Origin: Jacaranda mimosifolia
Lineage: Eukaryota > Streptophyta > Magnoliopsida > Lamiales > Bignoniaceae
Assembly (NCBI GenBank): GCA_018894105.1
Contig: CM032117.1
Location: 89,501-153,500, forward strand
Direction: 5' to 3'
Length of the DNA stretch: 64,000 nucleotides
In this document: positions 1-11,041 of the stretch, one piece after another
Position numbering within the stretch: position 1 is the stretch's first letter
Layout: each line of letters begins with the position of its first letter
Translations under genes and position numbers: made by a program
Notes under the pieces: generated by a model
What the model was told of the DNA's origin: nothing
Seen by the model: only the letters and a program-made list of their open reading frames with translations
Databases searched by the model: none

Positions 1-907
1 AGATAGCTTCAACATTTCCCATGAATTCTAATTTTTTGAGTGCCAGATTTGTGTGGCGAAAGAAGATTGAGCGCGACATATCCCAAGGTGTACCGCTTGA
101 TGAGTTCTCCATCAAAGCAGAGAAGAAGAGGCAAAGAGAAAGAATGGTAAAATAATAACATTATTTAAGCCAGATTTCTAGTATGTATCTGTCTTCTTCA
201 AGTCTTGTTGTAGTATATGAGAATGTTGCCTCAAATGAATGAAAGTTTCTCATTTTCATTATGACCATGGCTGTCCTTGCCGTGGTCTTCTTCTGTGGAA
301 AACCAGGCAAGCTATTATTCTCTGTCTTCTTAAGTAATATCCATGAGCAAGTGATGTAGCTTTCGTGGAACCTGCATTCCAGATGGGTAGAATTATGCCA
401 TATGTCCAAAAATGAAAAACAAACAGAGGACCATGAAGGTGTAAACTAATTATTTGTCGGATAAGGCATGTGGACTTTTAAATAATCTGATGTTCCCTGC
501 TTAGGCATGGGATGGTGCCACTGAACAGTCAAACAGAATCATTTGAGTATATCATGATATAGAAAATTATTATGCATTTTTTTCTTCATTTTCTTTTGCA
601 GTTGAATCTTGCATTGAACACCAAACATTAGAGAATTTTGGAATTGTATGCATCTCTTTTTTCCCCTTTTCTGTGATGGTATTGTTGAAGCATCATCCTG
701 CCTTGTTTTTGGGGAAATTCTGGTTGAGTCATGTTAACTTCAGTTTTTCTTTCTTCACTTTTAGGGTGATAATTTCATGCTGGAGAGTGATATGGTGATT
801 AAGTTTCCATATATTTGAAGAGCTTAGGTAGTGGAACTCAATCATGCAACATGCTAGCTAGCTGTAGTCCTACGCATGTTTCTTCCTCTTCTAGTGTGTG
901 TTTGTTT

Positions 908-944
<37 letters not shown>

Positions 945-3900
945 TTGTTGGGGGGGGGGGGTGTGTGATTTAAATACAACATCCCATATCTGATGCTGGT
1001 TTACACCCTTGATAAAGTTGTATTTTACTGGTCCTGGTTCATTCTCCAGGTGGACAATATTTATTTATGCTCTTCTTTTGTAGGCTGAGATTGAAAAAGT
1101 GAAAAAGAGAAGAGAAGAAAGGGCTATTGAGAAAGCACAACATGAGGAAGAGATGGTAAGATCCTAATCTTTACATGTAGAAGGGCTTATTGTGCTGTTT
1201 GATATAGGAGACTTATTGTTTGAAGTGGTCTATATTATTCATTTGTCCATATTGATCTTATATGCCTCTATGTTTTGAATGGCAATGACTTCCACTTTAT
1301 AGGCACTGTTGGCAAGAGAGCGTGCTCGAGCTGAGTTCCAAGACTGGGAGAAGAAAGAAGAAGAGGTATAGCATTTATTGAACATTCTATCGTTGTTTCC
1401 TTTGTGATGTATTTGTTGGTCTCGGTGCTTCTATCCTTTTGCCTAAATTAACTCCTGGCTGACCTTGTAATATGTTTGATTTGCAGTTTCATTTTGATCA
1501 AAGCAAAATTAGGTCAGAGATTCGGTTACGTGAAGGTCGTACTAAGCCGATTGATATACTCACTAAACATCTCGATCCTTCAGATGATTTTGAGATAGAA
1601 ATAAATGAACCATACATGGTCTTTAAGGTAAAACCTTTAATATTCCTCAATCTTTTGTTCTCTGTCATTGTTCCTTCTGCTAATGTTGGCAAAAAGTAAT
1701 TAATAAGCTTTAGTAAAATTCTAATTTACACTTTTAAGGGCTTATTAAGATTGTGGTGGACTTTCGCTCGACTGTATTTTGGTGTTTGACTGGGATGTCT
1801 TTTATTTAGGGTTTGACTGTAAAAGAAATGGAAGAGCTTCACAATGACATAAAGATGCACCTTGACTTAGACAGGGCAACCCCTACGCATATAAGATATT
1901 GGGAGGTATTATAGCTATCTTTGTCAGTTCTCTTGCAATCACAACATGGGCACTCTTGCAATCATTGTTTTACATCTCATGGTAATTGCTGTATTATTTT
2001 TATTTGCTCGCTGTTCTTATTTGCGCTTTCATAGTTTATGTCTTAGAATCTATTATTCACAAAATTGACATGGATATTATTTATATGATGCTCCTGATAT
2101 TATTAAATGTTTGAGCATGTAAACTATTCGTTCTATGCAAACCAAATTTATATTTCTGCGCCAGCATTTTTCTTTCTTATTCTTTATAAAACAGATGACT
2201 TGCATGTTCTACCTTTTCATTAAATATTTGTGTTAACCTCATCCTCAGCTAGCAATTCTTAGCTACCTCTTCCTCATCCTCATCCTTGCATATTACATAA
2301 GCAAAGTTAGGACTTCTCACACACTAGGAAATTTTTTGGGGTTAACTTAAACTTCGCGTATATGGATGGTAGGCACTTCTGGTAGTTTGTGAATGGGAAC
2401 TAGCTGAAGCCAGGAAAAGAGATACATTAGAACGTGCCAGGGTGCGTGGAGAGCAATTACCTCCAGAGATGATTGGCGAAGAAAGAGGTTTGCATACGAG
2501 CATTGAAGCAGATGTTAAGAGTCTTCTACAAGGAAAAACTTATGGTGAACTAGAAGCCCTGCAAACCCAGATTGAATCTCAAATGCGATCTGGGACTGCC
2601 AAGGTGGTTGAATATTGGGAAGCTGTTGTTAAACGTCTTCATATATACAAAGCAAAGGTAATTTTCAGACCCCGGGTTTCTGGTATTTGCAAAAGTGAGT
2701 TTGCTTTGACATTTTGCATATGAAATGGCAGGCTTGTTTGAAGGAAATTCATGCCAAGATGCTGCGCAAGCATTTGGAGCGCCTAGAGAAACCATCTGAG
2801 GATGAAAATAACAAGACAGAATGGACTCCAGGAGTTGATGAGCAGGATTCTGATCAAGATGCGGGGGGTAATGGATTATTTGAATTCTTTTTTATTTGCC
2901 ATTCTAGATTTTGGACATTAAACCGTTGACTGACAGTCATTGAGTGTATAGGTGCTGTTCTCTCTCCAATGCCTGTAATGGATGAGGAGGTCCACGATGA
3001 AGAAGAACTAGCTGGGTCATATTCACCACAACTGTTGCATGGTGATGAAAATGAAGATGCAATTGACCCTGAAGAGGACAGGGCCATTTTGGTAGGATCC
3101 TTTTGTTCTTTGTTCAATGCGTGCTCATCATGCTTGATTCTTTGAACTTTGTGATGGATAGCAGCCTTCAAAAGTTTTTGCAGAAGTAAACAATGAACAA
3201 GTTGGAAAATATCAATTAAAGACCAGTCCGGCTTAGTTAACAATGTTGGTAGTGTTTCTGTAGCTTTATCAACTAGGGTTGTGAAGTTCTAATAGATATA
3301 TGAAAATTTTCCAAGTTAATGTTTTAGAATCTGTTTTATTAGTAACCGATGAATGTAATTAGTGAAGTCAAATTCCTATTTCAAGAAGGGATTCCTTAAC
3401 AGTGTCCCCAGTTCTCTTCCTTGTTAAATTAGGTGTCAGAAAATATATTAATAATTGTGACCTCCTCTTGTTCAGATTATTAGTATAATAGTTTGTGCAA
3501 ATTTCTGATTTACTGCCGAGATTCTTGGAAGAGAGATCCTAAAGTTCACAGCTTTGGGGAGATTGCAAAGCTATATCATTTCTCTTAATGTTCTTATTCT
3601 TCTTCCTTATTAATGTTTCCTAACTTATATCTTCGCTGAACAGCCTTTTAAACTTGAATTAGTTTTTCTTTTTCCTTGGGATTTCTAATTCCAAAATCCA
3701 ATCTGGTCGACCGATTTTTTTTTATTTTTTATTTTTTTAATCAGGAAAATATGCAAGCTAGTCATGCTTTCTAGAAACAAAAGCTGACTTTACATTTGTG
3801 TGCATCTGTGCAGGAGAGGAGACGTATTGCTGTGTTGGAAGAGCGGCGCACCCAAGAACTGGCTTCAAGGCCGACTCTTCCTGAAGATAACTTTGAGAAA

Positions 3901-4674
3901 AATGCCATGAAAGCCATGGGAGCCATGGAGGAAGGTGATGTTGTATTTGGCTCAAATGATGAAATTAGTCTTGATTCCCAGGTAGACGTACTGTTAACTG
4001 TATTTTTCATCCCCTTGAGCTATCTTGATATATATATATATATATATATGGATTTTATTCAACTATTGCTAAAATGTTTATACTTTGGTACGAATAGCTA
4101 TCTTGATATATATATATATATATGTGGATTTTTTCAACTATCGCTGACATGTTTATAATTTGGTACCAACGATCAACAGGTGTACTGGTGGCATGATAAA
4201 TATCGTCCAAGAAAGCCTAAATATTTTAATCGTGTTCACACTGGCTATGAGTGGAACAAATACAACCAAACTCATTATGATCACGACAACCCGCCCCCCA
4301 AAATTGTGCAGGGTTATAAGTTCAATATTTTCTATCCAGATCTGGTTGACAAATCCAAAGCTCCGACTTATACCATCGAGAAAGATGGAGATAGTACTGA
4401 GACTTGCATCATAAGGTTTCATGCTGGGCCCCCTTATGAAGACATAGTAAGTTATCTCTAGTCTCTATTTTAATTCGCTATAATGCAGAGTTTCATTCTC
4501 TCCAAAATACTAGTTTGGAAAGAATCCACTTAACCTTCTTTATTGTTTGCACAGGCATTTCGCATTGTCAATAAAGAATGGGAGTACTCGCACAAAAAGG
4601 GGTTTAAATGTACATTTGAAAGGGGGATCTTACATGTGTACTTCAACTTCAAACGTTATAGATATCGTCGCTGA
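1..4674 (+). CDS. CTN: Cactin (splicing factor), 5'-truncated by window edge
   Basis: Seen: eleven exons read as one frame: 3-146, 1084-1155, 1303-1365, 1487-1627, 1810-1905, 2373-2657, 2732-2867, 2952-3091, 3814-3981, 4180-4446, 4555-4674 (543 residues visible, then TGA). Introns are GT-AG. The visible N-terminal part carries FVWRKKIERD and a highly charged Lys/Arg/Glu stretch. The middle holds the mid-domain found in cactins (HLDLDRATPTHIRYWE). The C-terminal domain starts near YRPRKPKYFNRVHTGYEWNKY and ends FNFKRYRYRR, the cactin terminus. Known: cactin is a conserved nuclear protein associated with the spliceosome; Arabidopsis CTN is about 715 residues, so roughly 170 N-terminal residues lie outside. 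Bases 1-2 are AG, so exon 1 here may begin at a splice acceptor at base 3; this is inference. An acidic stretch (DEQDSDQDAGG) precedes the C-terminal half. Identity is secure. Confidence 0.95.
910..961. repeat. Poly-T/poly-G low-complexity run in cactin intron
   Basis: A run of 34 T (910-943) is followed by GTTGTT and 12 G (950-961), inside the first complete cactin intron. It looks like ordinary homopolymer slippage DNA. Read length in such runs is often unreliable. Confidence 0.9.
4018..4170 (+). repeat. 78-bp tandem duplication in cactin intron, next to the 3' splice site
   Basis: Two copies, 4018-4095 and 4096-4170, both start AGCTATCTTGATATATA and continue through GGATTTT, CAACTAT, ATGTTTATA and TTTGGTAC. 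They differ by a few substitutions and by (TA)n length. The second copy ends about 10 bases before the acceptor AG at 4178-4179, so it lies in the intron segment that contacts U2AF and the branch point. The duplication stays within the intron and leaves the exon intact. Confidence 0.85.
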
Positions 4675-5950
4675 TGATCTTGAAAGTACTAACTGCTGTT
4701 CCTTTGGAGGCTTTTGCTCACTTATTTTATTTATGTACATTCTTCAGTTTGCACACAACTGTTAGCCCAGTCGATATGATTGTCGTCCATGTTAGATATG
4801 TGTTTTCTTAGTGATGCAACTGTTCAACAGAATGCTGGATCTGCCAAACTAAACTTTCCGACGCCTTCATTTTATCTGATTAAACTTGATGGCTAGATTT
4901 TGGATTTTGAGTTATATTATGTGGTGGAGGTAATGATCCAATAACTGTGGTAATCTTGTGATGGTAGTTGATACATTCATGGCTCGGCATGCCATGGAGA
5001 GGTATGATCTATTAACAGATATCATGGTAATTGCTGCATTCCTTGGTGCTGACTGCTGATTGCTGAGCTTCCATTTTAATTATGGAGTTTTGCCAAGAAC
5101 ATAAAGTTAGTATTCTCAAGAGAAGAAAAAGAAAGAAGGAAAAAATGTGTTGATTGGGTGTTGCGGCTAGTTCCTAAAGTTGCATTCGAGGGATGTGAGT
5201 GCAAAAAATTTAATAGTATGGTGTCAAAAATTTGCGATCATGTTGGATATCTAACTATTGGAGCGATGGGAATGAAATTTGAATTTAAATTAGAGGAGTA
5301 CGTTGATATCAGGGATGCTATTTGTCTTAAAGGTCACCAGTAGTTTGCATGGGAGGGGTCTTGAATTGTGGAAGCAACGCCGATGAAGATGTTGTCTGCC
5401 CAAATGATGGTAATTGTAATATAGATGTGGACTGTGGGAGTAAAACTTGTGACGCTTTACAAAATAGATGCAAGGGACTCTTTTCGTAATTTAGGCTAAT
5501 CATTTACGCAAATCAATGATGAGTACGAAGGAGTTGTCCGCGTAATTTTATTTTAGAAATCTTGCCCGTGTGCGCCAACTCCGTGGCGATAGAGCATGAG
5601 AATATCATACTAGCTTTGGTACACCATCATATTGAACTTTATTAGGCATACTAGCTTAGAAAAATCTTATTGTGATCTCATGTGGTTGTGGGAGAAAAAT
5701 ATCTAAATGGTTGTAATTGATTATTTTAATAATTTAAGATAATTATTTCGAAAACTCATGATTAAATATTGAGTAGATGTTAGCTTATCTCATTTTACAG
5801 AAATTGTGCTTGTGAGTCTGAACTCCCGGTTTGGGGCATGGATGGTAGATGTTATAGTCAAACTTGAGTGACTACTATCAGGTTGGAAAATCTGAGTTTG
5901 GCAACTTGGATTAATCATTTATCAAATTAAAAATGAATATGTAGTCAATA
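4675..5950. other. Cactin 3' flank and intergenic spacer
   Basis: The cactin 3' UTR must lie in the first few hundred bases. A 61-codon open frame at 5158-5343 has no recognisable domain and no ATG supporting its start. Nothing else is identifiable. Confidence 0.6.
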
Positions 5951-8206
5951 TTTATACTATTATATATAGCATAATTTTATACTTATTTTATTGTACAGTT
6001 TTGATTTTAATTGTGCAATTTTATCCACATGTCAAGTTCTTAGAATTTAAATTTTTTTAATTCAATTGAAATTTTTTCATTGATTTTTTTTTATTTATCT
6101 TATTTTAATACAATCAACTTATCTATTATAATTAAATTATCATGTTGTGTTTATCCAAAATTGTAATATAAATTTCTATATCATAAGATAATTCAAATAA
6201 CATCTATAATCATATTTTTATCTCACTAGATAAGTTTATAATTTTGAAAATATTTTTTAAGCACCATATTAAGTACTCTTCTCACAAAATTCTATCTTAC
6301 AAATTTAATTTATCACAAGATTAATAGATAAATATTTTATTTATTTTATATATAAATTTTGTTATTCTATAATTATTATTTTTACATTTTATTTCCACAT
6401 TATTCGTAGTAGAATTCTATTTTTTTAGTTGTAGGACCTCTTTCCCCAATTAGCATAATATAATAATATTTTTTTAATTAATTTAAATTTCATTTCGTAG
6501 AATTTTTTTTCATATTTTTTTGATAATATATTTTTATATTACTTTTATTTTGTTTTTATTTTAAATTAATTAGAAATATATTTAAATATTTTTATTAATG
6601 TTATTACTTTATTGTTTTCTTAATATTTATTTAAAATTAAAGTTCTTATAGCCAACTTAAGATTGTAATTTTTATATTACGTAAAACATCAACATGCAAT
6701 ACTTTTTTATTTCAATTAGTTAAATTTTATGTATTTTTAATACTATTTTCAAATATTTTTGTATGTTCATATAAGAATTTATATATCTTTGATATTGAAT
6801 TTTTATTTTACCATTATTTTAGTTGTAGCTCTCTCAATTTATTTAGATAGAAAAATTATATATAATTCACATTGGAGTAATGTGCCTCGAATAACGTAAT
6901 GTTATGAAATATTTAAAAATATTATAAATTTACTAAGTTGTTAGAATTGTTTCAATTTTCTTATCAAATGAATGAAGAAATACTATTTTTTTTTTATTTA
7001 TAAAGTATTCATTAAATTTATTAACATTTGATCACCCATTTCTAATTATGTGCATATAAGAAATATTTTTTTATTTTTTGTATATAATATCATGTTCTTT
7101 GATAAGTTTATTTCTATTGGTTGAATCTTTCTTATTATAATATTTTTATAAGAAAACTATATTATTTCTCTTCAATAAAAAAATTATTTATAAAAATTAT
7201 GTATATACATCAAAAAATAAAAATTCCATTGCTAAGTAAATACTTTTTCGTAATTGATATATTTCATATTTAGTGACTTATATTCACTTTGATAATATTA
7301 ATTATAAAAAATTAAATGAATATACGAAATATGAAAACTATCTAATAAATATTAACTTATTCTTTTATTTAAAGAGTTAGATTTTTCTCTAAGTTAATTA
7401 TACATTTTTATCCAAAAAATTTTAAAATTTATCTAACTAAGTTATTTCAAAACAACAACCAATTTTTCATACTTAATAAATTCTTTTATAGTTATATAGC
7501 TATAATCACTTTATTTTTAATTGAAGTAATACAATATTCAATTTTTTCTAATAAAAGAATTATTAAATAAAAAAAAATTCAATCATTTGATCAAATAAAT
7601 TCTTTTATTTCTTAATTAAATAATTATTTTCTAGACAACTTATCATTTAAATACATATATATATATAAAACTTTTACATAATTTATATTAAACGTACTTC
7701 AAAAGTAAAATTAAAATAATTAACAATCACATCATTTATATTTTTTAACATATTTAATTACTCTCTTTTATAATTATATAGCGTATATTTTGTTTTAATA
7801 TTTTTGCTTAAAATAATTCATAAAAATATTTTTACATGAATTAATAGTGTGAGATCAAAAAAAGTTTGACTAGAGTAAAGTATCCATTTAATTATTTTTA
7901 CATTTTTATATACTTATACATTTTTAAAATTTTATCAATTTATAAATTTTTATATAATTTATAAACTTAGAGTTAACAATTCTTAATATTTTATAACTTA
8001 TTTAAGTATAAATTATCTTCAAGTATAATATTTTTAATTAAAATATTTATATTATTTTATTTTATTAGTAATATGTTTTCTTTCGTTAAATGTTAAAAAT
8101 AACTATAATTTATTTTTTAATCATATGAAGTAAATTAAATATTACTATAAACAAATTATTTTCATTTTAAAATTATTTTTGGTGCATAGCACCGGGCATA
8201 TGCTGG
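5951..8206 (+). mobile_element. Candidate non-autonomous Helitron, very AT-rich
   Basis: Seen: the right end has a short hairpin, GGTGC-ATA-GCACC (8181-8193), then 9 bases, then CTGG (8203-8206) followed by T. Plant Helitrons end in a hairpin about 10 bases before CTRR and insert between A and T. The left end is proposed at 5951, preceded by A, because TTTATACTATTATATATAG resembles the usual plant Helitron start TCTATACTATTATA (the first two bases are TT here, not TC). The interior is about 80% A+T with no coding frame. The hairpin end is the firmer part; the left boundary is inference. Confidence 0.4.
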
Positions 8207-8776
8207 TAATTAATTTTGTTTAAGTTCAATTTGTGAGTCTAAACCTATTAATTCTAAGATGTATTAAATGATATTAGAGTCCACCACTATAAGATACCAT
8301 CGAGGTGGGAAGTCTAACCAAATGTGTGAATGTAGTTCTGATTAAGGCAGGACAACAACGAGTGTTCTCGTACGTTTCTTGTTATATCATCTCTTGTTGG
8401 AGGTTGCTGGACCACACGCTCATTCTCGCTTTGCTAAAATCGCCCGTGGGCCTGAAAAGATATAATTGACACGCTACGACTATCATAGATTAGATTTTAA
8501 TTCGAATATGATTCGAATTCAATCCAAAGTTTATGGCTTTTTACATATTAAAATGTTCAATGAATTATATTCAATTATAAATATCTATAATTTGAAATAA
8601 ATGGATCGAATGTGGTATTAAACAATTCGATCCTTAAAAAATTGAATATGAACTTTAATAACTTTTTACTAAATTAATACTATATATATTGTTGGCCTAT
8701 AGTGTTTATATTAATATCTATATGATGCTATTGATTTTAAACTTAGCTCATAAATAAGAAGGAGAACGATGTCTGA

Positions 8777-10602
8777 GGGTGTGATTGCTTGTGTTTTCAT
8801 TTCTCATTTCTCATTTCTCATTTCTCATTTCTTAGAGGAAATAGTGAGTTTTTTTCGTTTGTGAGGTAGAATTTTTTTTTATGAGGTAGTGATTGTTTGT
8901 GAGGTAAAAGTGTAATGTTTACAGTTGATGTGACAGGTGAGAGAAAATGAGATGGTAATTGTTTGTAAGAATTTTGTGAGAAAAAAGTTGTGAGAATGTG
9001 TTTGGCTGTGAGATTTTTTTTGAGTGAAATTTGTGAAGTGGTGATTAATTATGAGAATTTTTATGAGAAAAATTTAAGAGATGGTGATTAGTTATGAGTT
9101 TTTTTTTTTTTTTATTTATGTAAGCAAATTTATATATTATTTATATATATAACATTGTAGAATAAATTAACATTAATTTATTATTATCTAAAATATTCCG
9201 TATATTATAATGAAATTTAATATTGAATAAATTTATTATTTTATTTGATTAAAATTTGTAAATTTTCTGTGAGAATTTAATAATTCATATATTGAATATA
9301 AATATAATATATTCATTTATATTCGATAAACATATATTAAGTATTCAACAATAATGTAAATATTGCATACATACTAAATATTCATTAAATATATTTAATT
9401 TATTCCTATATTTTCCGTTAAACATTAATTATTTATTTATTAATAAAAATAAATTATTTATATATATCGATTAAATATATATTAAATATGACAACATATA
9501 TTAAATATTACATATAATGGACAAATTCATTACCTATATTAAATATTAAATATATTCTACATATTCATTAAATATTTATTTTAAAATTGTACTATAATTT
9601 ATCCGTTAACATGTTGTTGTTTATTTATTAAAATATATATATACATATTAAATATATATTCTTTATGCGTATTCATGAAATATATATATAAAATATTTAA
9701 TCATATATTAAACATTAAATGTGTACTATAAATTCCTTAAGTATATTTAAAATACTATTATTTTTTAAATAGTCAAACAATAGTTCTTATTTCTTTATAA
9801 AAATGAAATTTAATATATTCGTATTATTATTTATAATATATAATATATAAATGTCAGATATAATTATATAATATGATGATAATTTTATTTAAATATATTA
9901 AAATTTTATGTGTAAATATAGTTGTATATTATGGAAACAATTTTGTTTAAATAATAAAACACTATGTGCAAATATAATTATGTATTAGGAAAATAATTTT
10001 ATGTAAATATTAAAATATAAATGTAATTTTTATGTGTGAATATAATTATATATTATGAAAATAATATTATAAAATATTAAAAATGTGTGAATAATTATAT
10101 TATCAAAATAATTATATTTAAATATAAAATATCACTTGTAACTATAATTATTTATTACAAAAATAATTCTGTTTAAATATTAACTACATCAAAATAACTA
10201 TCTTAAGAAAATAATAATATTTTAATATAAAAATATTATGTGTTATTATAACTACATATTATGATATAATTTCATTTAAATGTTAATATATACATGTAAA
10301 TAATTATATTATGAAAAAAATTATTTAATATAAAAATATTATGTGTAAATATAATAATATATTATGAGAGAGTGATTATTTGTAAGGTAAAAGTATAATG
10401 ATTATAGTTGATGCGATATGTGAGAGTGATTGTTTGTGAGAAGGAGGGAACATTTGTAAAAAAAATTCCAAAGAAAAGAGGAGGAATTTTTGAGAGAAAA
10501 TTTGTGAGGTGAATTTTTTTTTCACAAACAACGACACATTTAGGAGAATTTCTTTGTTTTTGAGGGTTTGCTTCTGAGAAATTCTCACAAGCAAGCACAA
10601 CC
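8777..10602. mobile_element. 1.8-kb non-autonomous TIR element (Harbinger-like, 3-bp TSD)
   Basis: Left end GGGTGTGATTGCTTGTG at 8777; the reverse complement of the right end reads GGTTGTGCTTGCTTGTG (10586-10602): 15 of 17 match. TGA flanks both sides (8774-8776 and 10603-10605), as expected for a 3-bp target duplication. Subterminal DNA on both sides repeats motifs such as GTGATTGTTTGTGAGG and GGTAAAAGT.TAATG (about 8890-8920 and 10375-10440). The left end carries four tandem CATTTCT units (8797-8831). The core is AT-rich with reiterated ATGTGTAAATATAATTATATATTATG-type units (about 9840-10370). There is no transposase frame, so it must be mobilised in trans. PIF/Harbinger assignment rests on the 3-bp duplication and GGG-type ends. 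Confidence 0.7.
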
Positions 10603-10665
10603 TGAATTTTGATAATGAAACTTAAATTTAGATATAATTGATTTGATTTAAATCTGACTCGTTGA

Positions 10666-10764
10666 TGGGCTTGTGACATACCACAAAACTTGTTATTCTT
10701 CTAAAACTCAAAATTATCAAAAATGAGACGCGAATCGATGAGGCCCAATAGTATGATTTGGGCC
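10666..10764 (+). promoter_or_regulatory. Cluster of three site II (TGGGCY-type) motifs upstream of the CDK gene
   Basis: TGGGCT at 10666-10671, GGCCCA (TGGGCC on the other strand) at 10742-10747 and TGGGCC at 10759-10764 lie 280-380 bases before the start codon. Site II elements bind TCP factors and are typical of promoters active in dividing cells. The motif match is seen; function is inferred. Confidence 0.4.
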
Positions 10765-11041
10765 TATATTGCGTAACACTTTGGTAACAGCCCGTAGGCT
10801 GTAGGCGTGCATTCGGCGGGCTTTGCGTAGAGCCGATGAGATTCAAAATTTAAATTTGAAAACAGGAGGAGGCTGGAGCCGGGAGGAGGGAAACACAGAG
10901 TAAACTTTCCCCTATGGCTATTAGTACTTATTAGTCCCTCAACATTCAAAAGAAACCGAAAAAAGAAGCGTTTGAATTTGAAAAAGAAAGGGTTTGAGAA
11001 AGAGCCAGAGAGAGATCTTACATCCTATCTTCAATCAATCA

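Noticed and set aside
161..409. Minus-strand open frame opposite the cactin intron
   Set aside because: Lies in an intron of a clear plus-strand gene, without domain or splice support.
5158..5343. 61-codon open frame after cactin
   Set aside because: No ATG-based start, no domain and no splice partners; could be a relic but cannot be supported.
10362..10949. Minus-strand open frames before the CDK gene
   Set aside because: Produced by AT-rich transposon and promoter DNA; no domain.
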